DNA from: Isoetes taiwanensis
Taxonomy: Eukaryota > Streptophyta > Lycopodiopsida > Isoetales > Isoetaceae
Direction of reading: 5' to 3'
DNA: 64,000 nucleotides
NCBI GenBank assembly: GCA_021234155.1
Contig: JAJEKV010000139.1
Coordinates: 1,594,729-1,658,728 of the forward strand
In this document: one piece after another, positions 1 to 10,479 of the stretch
Position numbering within the stretch: the stretch's first letter is position 1
Layout of the letters: every line of letters begins with the position of its first letter
The notes under the pieces: model-generated
Told to the model about the DNA's origin: nothing
The model's input: only the letters and a program-made list of their open reading frames with translations
Database searches by the model: none
Position numbers and translations under genes: made by a program

Positions 1-600
1 TTCTCTAGCGCCACGGCACCTCTAGACCACAGGAGGGGGAGATGCAACCCTTCACGCCTCATCGGACCAGGGGGGAGATGCAACTGGGGTAGTCCCAGAT
101 GGGTGATGCCATGGGATTGCGTATCCAGGAAGGCTAGAGTCTGTCGAGCCTGATCTAGCCCATGCGCAAAGTATGCACGGGGAGGGGGCGGATGGAGTGG
201 TCAACCCCTAGCCATTGTTCTATGCCAGCCTACGCCATTGCCATGTCTCGATTACTGCTCTATCTTGAGGCCTGGCCGGTCGGTCATCCTCCTTGCAGTG
301 CAGGCCGGGTAGGAGCTCTCTGTTTTATAGTTTGTGATTATCATCTATGCATTGGGTTGTAATGCGATGCACTACCCTCAGAGGTAGTATTTATATATGT
401 TTTATGCTAGTTGACGTGTTATCGCTTCATTATAGAGCCCATAGGGAAAGGCGGCATAAGACACCTTACGTGTTCCCTTCCGCACTAGAGTCACCTCGAG
501 TCGCGGGGTAGGCGAAAAAGGGCCCATCACGGTTCTTGGCCCGGGATGGGGGATTTCACAGGGTGTCTGGCCGGCGTATGTTTAGCGAGGGGCGTCCACA
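1..600 (+). repeat. 5' LTR, distal part only (R/U5 side)
   Basis: Aligns from base 1 to bases 11510-12115 of the 3' LTR with scattered substitutions and short indels. It ends in CA at 599-600, directly before the primer-binding site. About 1.03 kb of the LTR, including its promoter, lies left of the window. Confidence 0.88.
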
Positions 601-601
601 A

Positions 602-612
602 TGGTATCGAGC
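602..612 (+). other. Primer-binding site (initiator-Met tRNA type), one base short
   Basis: TGGTATCGAGC lies one base after the LTR end. It matches the usual plant initiator-Met primer site TGGTATCAGAGC except for a missing A. Its position just after the LTR end supports the assignment. Confidence 0.75.
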
Positions 613-1177
613 AATGTTCTTGGTTGACCAAGAACTAGCAATGACCATAACCATGAAGTAGTCCTAACAGGCCTATAGGGGTGTGAAATAAACATTTCCA
701 CCATCGAACCGCGAAAATGGGGAAAAAAAATTTTTCTCTAGGTAGTGGGTCGGACTTAGGTTAAGTGTTAGACGAGGGGTTTGAGTGAGTCAAGCGCACC
801 TTCTAGTAAATTGGGAGTGAAAATCATGCATCTGCATCAAATTTCACCTAAAATGGGTCAAGAATCATGCCAATCGGAGACCAATTGAAAAATGGCGCCA
901 AATTCATAGATTGCACTTGAACCATTAGAAAAATTCGAAATTCAAGTATAATATCAATTAATATGGATTTAACATATATATTTAATAATTAAATAAGCAC
1001 TAAATATCTTGTAATTAATAAGGGGGCTAATAAATAGGGGTAATTATGGTAGGAGAATATTCTCGGGGACCCTCCTCTTTAAATATCTCGACACCTCATT
1101 TTTCCCTCCAAACTTTCCTCTACCTTCTCTCTCTTGACCAGCCTATCCCCCCACTGTTTTTCTAGGCCCCGTTAAAT
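613..1177 (+). other. Element leader; promoter-like block before the H3-tail-like ORF
   Basis: No coding signal seen. The stretch becomes strongly AT-rich at about 940-1060, then has a TTTAAATAT box near 1078 followed by a CT-rich leader (1085-1165) and the ATG at 1178. This order resembles a plant core promoter plus 5' UTR, but function is inferred only. Confidence 0.4.
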
Positions 1178-1627
1178 ATGGCTCGAACCAAACAAACCTA
1201 TAGGAAGATCGCCCTAGGGCCTACCCTCCATGGCGCAGAGCAGCGGGCGCCATGTGAAGAAGATACGAGCACCCTACGGCCCAAGAAGGGGGAAGAGGCT
1301 TCCCCTACCAGCGGCGGCGGCCGGGACGGGTCAGATCCGATGCCGAGAAGCGACCCCTGGGTCGGCGGGGACACCAAAGAACAGAGCGAATCTAGCCGCC
1401 GAGGCCCACTGAGACCCGGAGCAGGAGGGAGGCGAGGTCCAAGAGCAAGTGGAGGCAGGCGGGGCCTTGACCCCCAAAGAAGAAAAAGGAGAAGGTCGAG
1501 TGGCTCAAGAGAGGGCCGCAAGGAGGAAAGAGGGAACAGGAGGAGGAGGCGGGCCCGGGAAAAGCTGAGGAGGAGGGCGAAAGAGGAAAGAAAGCAGCCC
1601 GGTCCCAGCCCAGAGGCAGAGCCGTGA
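1178..1627 (+). CDS. Basic ORF with histone-H3-tail-like N terminus inside the Gypsy leader
   Basis: A 149-codon open frame begins MARTKQTYRKI. Its first ten residues equal the histone H3 tail MARTKQTARK except A to Y at H3 position 7; the residues matching K4 and K9 are kept. After residue 10 the similarity to H3 stops: there is no STGGKAPRK block and no histone fold. The rest is low-complexity and increasingly basic, rich in Arg, Gly and Glu, with several RRRR/KRRR runs near residues 100-140 that could act as nuclear-localisation or nucleic-acid-binding sequence. GC content is far above the flanking leader. The start is the first ATG after a CT-rich leader. The remainder matches no family I know. 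It may be an element-specific protein or a fused host fragment; chance similarity over ten residues is unlikely but not excluded. Confidence 0.55.
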   Translation: MARTKQTYRKIALGPTLHGAEQRAPCEEDTSTLRPKKGEEASPTSGGGRDGSDPMPRSDPWVGGDTKEQSESSRRGPLRPGAGGRRGPRASGGRRGLDPQRRKRRRSSGSREGRKEERGNRRRRRAREKLRRRAKEERKQPGPSPEAEP

Positions 1628-3042
1628 TAGAGCCTCACGTGAGGAGGGAGGCGGTGGAAGGAGGAGGAGGGAGGGGAAGAGATGGCGGGGGGGGCAAGGT
1701 AGGACCCGAGACCACCTTACCGATTAATGGCCCAAGCCACCTAAGGTGTGCAAAAGGCGAGAAGCCGAGAGCGGGCCTTAGCCTTGGGAAGGGCCGGAGT
1801 CTCACAGCACTTACTCAAAACATACCAAGAATACCTTAGATGGGTGGACAAAGGTATAATGATTGGTACTGCCGTGAGAGCGCCCGGCCGACTGCAAGTG
1901 GAGGCCCGGGAACCAGCCAAACCCCGCCACCGGCCCGAAGCCAGAAGAAGACCCACCATGGGCTAACTTCGGTACACTCCGTGTCTTCAGGAGATTAGAC
2001 ACTTTCACCGGTGCACTAATCTCCTTATTAGGAAGGCACCCTTTGGCGACTTTCATGCGGGGAGATGTCTGCGGCGGTTAGTCACCGAAAAGCTTCTGAG
2101 TGGCGTCGCTCACAACTTCGGAGTCTTGCAAGTAGCGTGGTACGAAACTCACCCGGTTGTTTGAGGAAAGGGAACCTCTAGCGGCGATCCACGCGAAGAG
2201 GGTGACCTTTGATGCTTAAGGATATATACTTGGCGTCGCATCCCATAAGGAATACCCTTGAGGATGCATTCTTGTTTAAAAGTAATGTAATTATTAAAGT
2301 CTCCTATAAATATAAAATTTTGTTGTAAAAAGCTGACCTCAATTCTTGTATGAAATTATGTCTAAATAGCTCAAATTTCACTTTAAGTTTGACCATTAAA
2401 ATTGTATTGTTGAAGGAAAAATTAATTAGTTAGAAACCCTAGCTTAATTAGTTCAAAAAAAAAACTGCCAATTAGAAGGCTTAAACCGGTCGAAAATGGG
2501 GTCTAGCCCTCGGCCTCGGGGGCTACTTCTCGCGACGCCACCCGATTCGACATTTTGATACTAGAAATGTCCAATTAAAGTAAGAAAAGTTGCTAGTTAG
2601 GGTAGAATCGTGCTGAAAGTCATGTTAGGATGTTTAATTTTCCTAAAAACCCTTGTAGAAAGTAAATTGACCCGAAACCGGGTCGCGTCGCGAAAAACCA
2701 CCCTGCGTCCTCGACGGAGAGCCAATTCTCATGGCGCCACCGATTTAAACTCAATCTTGCCTAGATTGACCAATTTTGACCCAACAAACTCTCATGTAGT
2801 GTTTCTTGCTTTGATTTGTCTAGAATTGCCTTGCGTCATGGTAGCTCATTTGGACACCGAGGGCCATAGATTTGGAGTCTTCCCCATCAAGAACCTTTGT
2901 GCCTGCAGCAGGGGCACCCCTAGTCTATAAAAAGGGCCCTCATTTGTCATTTTCTCCCCATCAGAACTGCTCCTAGCTCCTGTGGCGATTTTCTAACCCC
3001 TTGCTCAAATCCAGCAGCCATTTTTCATAGCCATCTCTGCTC
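1628..3042 (+). other. Non-coding part of the Gypsy leader with an internal TATA box
   Basis: No convincing coding frame. It holds AT-rich stretches (2260-2460) and a canonical TATAAAAAG at 2926-2934, about 110 bases upstream of the next ATG at 3043. This could be an internal promoter; no direct evidence. Confidence 0.4.
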
Positions 3043-4570
3043 AATGGCGCCATCAAGCTTTGTTAGATGGTACAATGACTCTAATCACATCCGTGAACTC
3101 CTATTGAGCAAGCCTTTCATGTCTTGATCATCTCTTTGATCTTCATGCCACCTTAACCGAGAACCCCTATTACAGCCCAGGCATCATGTGTCAATATGAT
3201 CGACAAATTACGCCCTCGGAGTTAGCTTGCCACCTAGGGGAGGGAAATGGGTTTCTCTAGATTCTCTTGCTCAAGCCATAGGTGGGGGATCCAGGGGCAA
3301 GAACAAGCTCTGGGATAGAACCAGAAACATGCCAGACTACATGACACATAAGCATCATAGGCATAGGTATCTTTCGAATAGCGGCCTTAGCATTGTTCAT
3401 GCGGTATAGAGGCCGATTAACCAACCGGGGAGCCATCAATCCAACCCTTGGATTTGGCACCACTTTCGACACCCGAACGCTTACGGATAAGCATTGGGGA
3501 GATCGAGACCTCAGCATCACGAACACTACGGCTCCACATAGCGGGAACACCTATGTTGCGGTCAGTGCGACTATGAAGAGGAGGAGGAAGAGAACAAGTT
3601 GGGAGATGAGGGAGAGGAGAATGGAGGCTATATATGGCTTCGACAACAAGAAGTTCTAAAGCGAGACTTGAGCCACGGTAAATCGGCCCTTACCCGGTGA
3701 TTATCGGCCCGAGGAGTACATATTCGCTAATCAGGCATCCCTCAACCTTCCCTGTCGGGAGGAGGGCCTCGGGGATCGGCGAGCTTCTAAGCCTCATAGC
3801 ACAAGAGCAAAGGCGGTGAACTTCGCCGACTACTCCTACCAAGAGATCCCACGGGGAGGTAGCGGCGACACTCCTATCTGCAGGAAAAACCATGTCCAGG
3901 ACATCGGTATTATCAACGGTTAGGTACATGTTTTGCAGCCGGAAACCATCATCATCAGAAAGAAGAAGAATTTCAAGAAATCCAAAGCGGGTTGTACAAG
4001 CGGGGAAGAGGCCCAAGCTCCGCCGACCGGTCGCTCGAAGTATCTCTGCGAAGCATCTAGCGGCATCAACTTGGAGAAGCGCAAAACAACTATGGGAGGG
4101 ATCCGCGAAGATCGATTGCATTAGATGTGTTCGTGGCGGCACAAAAGGAAGAGTCACGGGGAGGCGGGGGCAGGCCGCGGGGGGCAAATCACTTCGGTAC
4201 TACCTTCGGCCCTTAGTCAAGGTCGGATGATAGTCTTCCACAAGGAATTCAGCCCAAAGGGGTGAAGAATCCGGGTGGCTCCTCATAGCACTCGGGGTTT
4301 GGACATCATGCGGGATAGATTTTGGAATGGACCATGTGATACTCTTCAAAGATCGGTAGCCCTTCATGCCCTCGACTTATGAGGGGCCACCTCGGATGCG
4401 CACTTGTCGGTGAGTGGCGGCAAGCGCACGGGAACTCCCAAAGACCACAAGTGCTTAAAGAGCATTGGAGGGGATCGATGGCTAGAATCCCTCTTGAAAC
4501 ATGGGCAAGGGCACGGGATTCAAGAAAATCAAGAACTTCTTCAAGCGGCGCCATTGATTGGAAGAATTGT
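3043..4570 (+). pseudogene. Extra coding block upstream of gag (unassigned, frame-broken)
   Basis: Starts with ATG at 3043 (MAPSSFVRWYNDSNHIREL...) and continues in shifting frames. One stretch near 3140-3240 reads as a compact folded-protein sequence (for example NPYYSPGIMCQYDRQITPSE). Later pieces at 3393-3659 and 3892-4230 are basic, ending in RRRKRTSWEMRERRMEA and a K/R-rich tail. The changing frame and internal stops show decay. Extra ORFs before gag are known in Tat/Ogre-type Gypsy elements, which lack a chromodomain, so finding one here with a chromodomain is unusual. I do not recognise the protein; its extent is approximate. Confidence 0.45.
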
Positions 4571-4768
4571 TTGCTAACTTAATTAAAATTACATTGTAAC
4601 TCCTTTTAAGTATTATCATAAATGTCCATTAAATGTATTTCTATATACTAATTAATGTATTACAATGATTTTGACTTGTAAAAGAAATTTTCATATGATT
4701 TCTTTTGTACCTAACAACAATTTAATTGTAAGCAAAATGATCATTGCCTAACCTAATAACATCTATTA
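4571..4768 (+). other. AT-rich spacer before gag
   Basis: Strongly AT-rich stretch separating the extra coding block from the gag start; no open frame of note. Confidence 0.5.
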
Positions 4769-6045
4769 ATGATCAATCCTTGCGACCAAGGAACTCAAGT
4801 CACGGGATCTCAAGATCGACCTACCGACCCACATAATTGGGTACCAAAGGAATCTGTTTGGCGGGGAACAAAGAAGATGTCGGCGGGATATGTCACGAGG
4901 AGGCGGTCAAGCGCAAGGTTGGTGCGGATGAGGAATCAGATGCAACACCTCATCAACCAGGGCGACACCTCTCATGAATGCAGGGAAGATGGTCACCCAC
5001 CTCCACCTTGTTTTCGGGGTGGTGGCGAAAGTTCCTCGGCCCGGGGAAGGGAGGGCAACGAGGGAATGTCGGGGGATAGGAGAAGGAAGAGGAGAACCGG
5101 GGAGTCCATCATCATCTAGCTCCGCTCATGGGGGCTCTCTTCGGTGAGGACAGCTCTATTCAGATGAAGTGACTCACAGCACACCTAAAGGCAAGAAAAA
5201 GGGCAAGAAAGGCAGGATGATTACGAGAAAAAAAGGTGGATAGTGCTATGAGCAATGTATGGAAGACAAAGAAAGGCTGGGCCAGTTCTCGGGGAAAGAC
5301 GGATCCCGTCGCATGGAAGGCTGAAGCATGGCTTGATGAAATGGAAGAATTTGGTAACTCTTACGAATGAAAGACAAGGATATAGGGAAAGTTACTCTGA
5401 CTAACCTCATTGGACGGCAAGGATGCAGTGGAAGGGATATGCTAAGTCTAACAAAAAGAGGAACAATTGTAGATTTAAGACTTTTAGCAAGGCTTTAAAG
5501 TAAGCACTATGTACCAGGTCTCATACTAGTAGGCCAGGATCCGGCTGTTTTACGAGGTTGAATCGAGGTACCTTATCGGTGGCTAAGTATACGAAGAATT
5601 TATGAGGCTTTCGGGCTGAATGTTCACGGAGTCTCGAGAGGAGGCAAGCGTGGATACTTACATTGAGGGTTGAACAAAGAATATCAAGAGGCTTGTTAGA
5701 GCAATCAACACGGTCGGTCCTTGCCAAGAAGATAAAGCTATAAGTTTGGAGGAGGCACCGGCAACTCCGGCCCGGAGAAGCGATCAACCTTGAGGTAAGT
5801 TCAGAAATGATGCTCGGGGGACAATATCCGGGGTAAGCAATGGCGGCTACACCATCGAAGTCGAAGGGCCCGAGGTAAGGGTAAAGCAAAGCTTTTGGGG
5901 ACCGTAAGCCCGCGACGAATGCATCGGGGGGCGCCTCTTAAGCGTCTCCTAGACAGTCTGCCGAAGGAAAAGAGACAGGAATGCATTGAGAAGAAGTTAT
6001 GCTTGGTGCTTCCGGCCAACACGGACACATGATTGTCCATTCGTC
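4769..6045 (+). pseudogene. Gypsy gag remnant
   Basis: Gag is the structural RNA-binding protein of the retrotransposon particle. A basic, Gly/Arg-rich N-terminal part runs 4769-5119. Near 5310-5345 the WKAEAWLDEMEEF motif is typical of the Retrotrans_gag domain. Near 5540-5640 come pieces such as TRLNRGTLSVAKYTKNFMRL in other frames. Around 5965-6045 a basic stretch with GQHGHMIVH looks like the second half of a CCHC zinc knuckle whose first cysteines are lost to a frame change. Several frameshifts and stops break the gene. It sits directly before the protease as in other Gypsy elements. Confidence 0.65.
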
Positions 6046-6850
6046 ATCTGCAATCGGCTTTGGCGAGAACTCTTGGGCCCAGGGACTCCCCAGCGAGCGG
6101 ACGAGGGGCGATGACCAACCAGGGAGGGCCCGCGACTTCATAGATGGTGAGTGTCACATATGTGCAAACATTGAGTCAGATGAGATAGAGAATCAGTCAA
6201 CTGTCATCGCGGCTGATGGGATCATAGATAGTAATCCTTATGTAGTCCTCATAGATACAGGTAGCTCTCATAATTTTGCATCTCCTAGATTGGCTGCTCT
6301 AATGAAGAATAAGGTATTGAAGTCTAAGCCAAGGCCCATTTGCTATGGCCAATGCGCCATTCGGCACACTAAGGGGAGGAGGATCACCTTTGACATAGAC
6401 CTTAGTGGGGCTAAGTGGCCGATGGGAGCAGAAGTCATGGACATTGGAAGATATGATTTGATAGTGGGGATGGAATTTTTGAAGCCAGCCAAAGCCATGA
6501 TTGATTCGCCCAGGAATGAAGTCACCATGGCGGCACCCAGGGCATTCGCTGACAAGTTGATAGTGAAAGGTAAGAAGCTACATTCTCCTATGCAGTGTAT
6601 TTCTTTGAAGCAGCTAAGGAAGAGTATAGAAAGGAATAAAGTGGATTACATCTTGAGGTTGGAATCAGTTGGGCCAGGCAAGCAGGAGGGAAGTGACCCA
6701 AAGGGGAATCACTTGCCCAGGCAGATAGCAAGGCTTATTTCAGAGTTCAAGGATGTATTCCGGATGAAATCCAGGCCACCTTATAGGGGTGTAGAATGTG
6801 AGATCACATTGGCTCAGGATCTGAAGCCTACCAAGAAGGGCGCCATATAG
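5999..6850 (+). pseudogene. Gypsy aspartic protease and start of reverse transcriptase
   Basis: The longest intact pol segment (283 codons). About residues 70-170 form a retropepsin-like domain: the active-site motif LIDTGSSHNF is complete, followed by the downstream hydrophobic YDLIVGMEFL block. This protease cuts the Gag-Pol polyprotein inside the particle. The C-terminal part (FKDVFRMKSRPPYRGVECEI) is the usual linker into RT. The first 30 residues overlap the broken gag zinc knuckle. The frame ends at a stop (6848-6850) just before the RT continues in another frame at 6852, so Pol is interrupted here. Confidence 0.85.
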
Positions 6851-6851
6851 A

Positions 6852-8080
6852 ATGAGCATTCCAGAATTGACTGAGCTCAAGAAACAGCTGCAGGAATTGC
6901 TCGAGCTTGGATTTATAAGAGCAAGTGTGTCTCCTTTCGGAGCACCTATACTCTTTGTCAAGAAGAAAGATGGGAGCTTAAGAATGTGCATAGACTATCG
7001 CCAGCTCAACAAGCAGACGATAAAGAATAAGTATGCATTACCAAGGCGGATGACCCTAATGGACCGATTACAAGGAGCAAAGGTATTCTCTAAGATTGAT
7101 TTGAGATCGGGGATACCATCGATAAGAATAAAAGAAGAGGACATCCATAAGGCGCTTTGGGAACGGCAGTGCGGTCATTTTGAGTTCCACGGATAATGCC
7201 CTTTGGATTGTCGAGCGCTCCAATAACGTTTATCGCCTCATGAACGATATCTTGAGAGACTTCTTGGATGAGTTTGTTATTGTCTTCTTCGACGACATCC
7301 TAATCTACACAAGTCCCTTGAAGAGCATTGTCGGCATCTCGGGGAAAGTGTTGGAGAAATTGAGGCGTCATCGGTTGTATGGGAAGCTCTCTAAGTGCCA
7401 CTTTGCAACAGGCCGGTGGAGTACTTGGGGCATGTAGTAACATCAGGGAATCTCCACGAGATCCATCTAAGATTGAGGCAATAGTTGATTGGCCAGCTCA
7501 AAGGAATGTGGCAGTAAGAAGCTTTCGGGTTGGCATGGATACTACTGAAAGTTCGTGAAGGACTTTGCTAAGTGGGCGTCCCCTACATGGACCCTCACTA
7601 AGGCCAAGAAGATTAAGGATTGGGCTAGCCATTGGTTAGAAAGCCCAAGCTTCTTTTGAGAAGCTTAAAGAGGCCTTAACAACAAAAGACCACCCGGTGC
7701 TTGTTCTCCCCGGATCCAGTAAGGATAAGTTGATAGCAACAGATGCAAGCAAGATAGCAACAGGCAGTCTTGATGCAAGAAGGAAGGGTAATTAAGCCTC
7801 GACTCAAAAGAAGATGAACGGCCTTGAACAGCTACCCAACCCATGATCGGGGAGCTCCTAGCCATTGTCGAGGGCATTGAGGATATGGAGGCATTATTTA
7901 CGGGAAGGAAGTTTAGGTTAGATCCCATCATCACGAGCCTTCAAGTATCTTTTCACCCAGCCACTCCTCAACTTAAGGCAAAGGAGGTGGATGGAATTCC
8001 TTGAGGAGTCTGATTTTGATATTATATATAAGCTGGTAAGCAATGTTGTAGCGGATGCCCTCTCTAGGAGGCCATTTCGC
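6852..8080 (+). pseudogene. Gypsy reverse transcriptase and RNase H, broken
   Basis: RT copies the element RNA into DNA and RNase H removes the template. Visible RT blocks are [47 protein letters not shown] (first catalytic Asp) and, in another frame at about 7270-7310, FVIVFFDDILIYT, a YxDD-box variant that keeps both Asp. A shift and small deletion fall between about 7100 and 7200. RNase H is seen as ATDASKIATGSL near 7736 and the closing [11 protein letters not shown] at 8046-8078. Stops and shifts between 7440 and 7990 show the enzyme is dead. Confidence 0.85.
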
Positions 8081-8159
8081 ACAAGGGCCTTTTGTAATGC
8101 GATTTCCACTCTTCGAGTGAGTTTGGCAAGAAGATTGAGGAGTCCTTGCCAACCGTGTG

Positions 8160-9330
8160 GACTTCAAGGAGGTGTGGGAAAGCCTCTCCAAAGGAAGCCA
8201 GAGCAGAAAGGGGAGGGGAAGCCTTCAAGCATTTTAAAAAGGAAGGCAACTGTTGTACCACAAGCATAAGTTGTGTGCGAATCTTGAGGTAAGGAAGTTA
8301 ATTCTTCATGACACACATAATTGCAGTAATAGCGGGGCATCTTGGGCTTCATGAAGACATATTTCAAGATTCGGCGTACTTCTGCCGGCCAGGGAATGAA
8401 GAGGCGGAGCTGCATATATTGGGATTGCGGTTATGTCGCTGAGACCAAAGCGGAGCAACCGGTTCCGGGTGCTTTAGAGCCATTGGGGGTGCCAAATGCA
8501 AAGTGGGAGGTCATAAGTATGGATTTCATCACGGGACTCCCTAGAACTCTTGAGGCAAGGATGCATTGATGGTTGTCGAGATAAGTTATCTAAGATGGCA
8601 CATTTAATTGCCTTGCAAGACTACCGGACACCGCATTAGAACCTTTGCCAAGTTATTTGTAAGGGAGATTTTTAGACTCCATGGCATGCCTCGGAGATAA
8701 TATCTCACGATAGAGATTCTAAGTTCATGGAGTGCCTTTTGGCGGGGATCTCTTTAGCACCATCCGTGACGAAGCTCTCCATGAGTAATGGCATATCATC
8801 CCCAAGCAGATGGCGGGGCGGAAAGGACCGAATCCGGATCATTGAAGACATGCTTGAAGCTATGTGTGGAACAAAGCGGTCAAAGTGGGATGAGTACATT
8901 CACTTGGTGGAATTAGCCTAGCGGTGCCAAAGCGGGGAGTCATCTCAGATGTCGCCTTTCATGGTGAACTACGGCTACCAGTGCTTAACCCCGGATACCT
9001 GGCACAATCCTGTGTCCAAGGTAGAAGTGTCCCAGCAGATGTTAGGGGATATGCAGCAGCTAGTAGAGGAAGGGGTTATTTATTGGCGGCAAAGTCGGCG
9101 GAAGAGTGTAGGCCGGCAAAGCCTGAGGACCGTAAAGGGAGTTTAAGGTGGGAGATACGTTTGGTTGAAGATCAAGGTGAAGCAAGCCAAGGCATGGATT
9201 GGGAGTCGCAAAGAAGCTTGCCCCTAGGTGGAGCTGGGCCGTTCAAGATTTTTAGAGAGTGGGCTCTCAAGCCTACAAGTTGGATCTTCCAGCCCATCTT
9301 AAGGTCCACAAGGTCTTCCACGTAAGTTTA
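8160..9330 (+). pseudogene. Gypsy integrase, broken
   Basis: Integrase inserts the DNA copy into the genome. The segment 8342-8569 holds the end of the zinc-binding region and the core start KWEVISMDFITGLPRT, with the first catalytic Asp. Near 8670-8735 are HGMPR and, in another frame, a DRDSKFM block with the second Asp. At 8810-8860 the ERT...EDML region should carry the catalytic Glu. Residues around 8949-9146 match the usual post-core MSPFMVNYGYQCLTP. Repeated frameshifts make the product non-functional. Confidence 0.8.
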
Positions 9331-9577
9331 TTAAAAAGGCACAATCCTAACCCTGAGGAGGTTTTGGATACTCCAACCTTGTTGGAAATGACGGAGGAGC
9401 AAGTAGAAATAGTGCCCGAAGTTACTTCTTGATAAGTCATTCAAGAAGACTAGGAGGTCTCGGTTCCTCCAATATTTGGTTAAGTGGAAGCACTTGCAGC
9501 GTGGAAGATCACGACATGGGTATTGAAGCAAGATTTGGAGAAGCAATACCCGTGAGTTTATGAAGGAGTTTGATGGG
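9300..9577 (+). pseudogene. C-terminal chromodomain of the Gypsy integrase
   Basis: After the integrase end motif KVFHVSLLKRHNPNPEEVLD, the sequence continues, across a frame change, as RRSRFLQYLVKWKHLQ and then WVLKQDLEKQYP and EFMKEFDG. The pattern (basic start, hydrophobic YLVKWK core, then TW-like residues and an acidic helix) is that of the integrase chromodomain of plant chromoviruses such as the Tekay group. In this family the domain targets integration to particular chromatin. Two frameshifts and one stop break it here. The element also encodes a histone-H3-tail-like peptide at 1178. Confidence 0.7.
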
Positions 9578-10466
9578 CCGTCCTCCCCTTGGTCGAATTC
9601 CGACTTGCCGTGGTTAGCTAGTATGTTGATAGTTAGCTTTGAGCCCGGCGCATGCATTCTACTTAGGAGGGTGCATGTGCCAGAACCTTGGATCGTGTGG
9701 GGCGATGATGGATCGCCTTTAGGGCATTCTCTAGGCCACACGCACCAAGGTGCGCATGACCATTAGGGTCATGCGAGTGAGGAATGAGGCATGGTGGGCA
9801 ATGATGGGACATAGATCGGGTGATCTCTATGCCACGATGCGGGTACGCACCACCCGGCCGTAGGAGGGTCATGGTGAAGCTTAAGTGATCATCTTGTGAT
9901 GATGGGATCGTGAGAGACGTTCCCCTAGCTGAAACCCTCGGGGCATGATGCCTTTGGGGTGTACTCGATCCGGGGGGATCGTGTACAAGGTAGCACTTCG
10001 ATCATGGGCAATGATGGGAGCATCTTAAATGATCCCCTAGCTCAAATCCGAAAGGGCCATGATCTTGGGCAGGGGTAGTAGGACAACCTTGAGCCGTGGT
10101 TCGGCTCAAGGAGGTAAGGGGTGGTCCCCTAAAACCACAAATTATTAACTAAACTAACGTAATGTGCTCATTTTGCGTGGCAAGTAGAAGGAGGACTTCA
10201 ACGAGGAGCGCGTTACGAGAAGATAGGGGGAGCCATAATTAGATTATGAACCCTAATAACTCTTATAATAGTATTTTGAATTATTATAAGAAATAACGAT
10301 GTTAAGGCTATATAATTTTGTATAAGTACAAATATGGCCTAAAATTTTGACTTGAACTAATAAAAACTTGATTGCTAAGCTAAGCTAAAGGTTATGACAT
10401 GTTGTTGTTTTGCAGGCATAAGGTAGGTTCGTCACCTTAGCGCAATGCTGAGGACAGCATTGTCCT
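9578..10466 (+). other. 3' untranslated stretch of the Gypsy element, rich in perfect hairpins
   Basis: No coding signal. Perfect short inverted repeats occur at 9741-9754 (6-bp stem, 2-base loop), 9753-9775 (9-bp stem, loop ATTAG), 9888-9903 (6-bp stem, loop TTGT) and 10087-10111 (10-bp stem CCTTGAGCCG, loop TGGTT). A near-perfect 11-bp stem lies at 9961-9985. The phrase GGGCAATGATGGGA recurs with variation at 9798-10020. The stretch after about 10140 is AT-rich. Confidence 0.6.
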
Positions 10467-10479
10467 AAGGGGGGGAGAA
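10467..10479 (+). other. Polypurine tract
   Basis: AAGGGGGGGAGAA directly before the 3' LTR start, where the plus-strand primer of LTR retrotransposons lies. Confidence 0.85.

Noticed and set aside
1178-1627. A genuine histone H3 gene
   Set aside because: Only the first ten residues match; no further tail or histone fold is present.
1198-1638. Long - strand open frame opposite the H3-tail-like ORF, very Leu/Arg/Pro rich
   Set aside because: It is the mirror of GC-rich, purine-rich codons on the + strand; no domain or promoter supports it.
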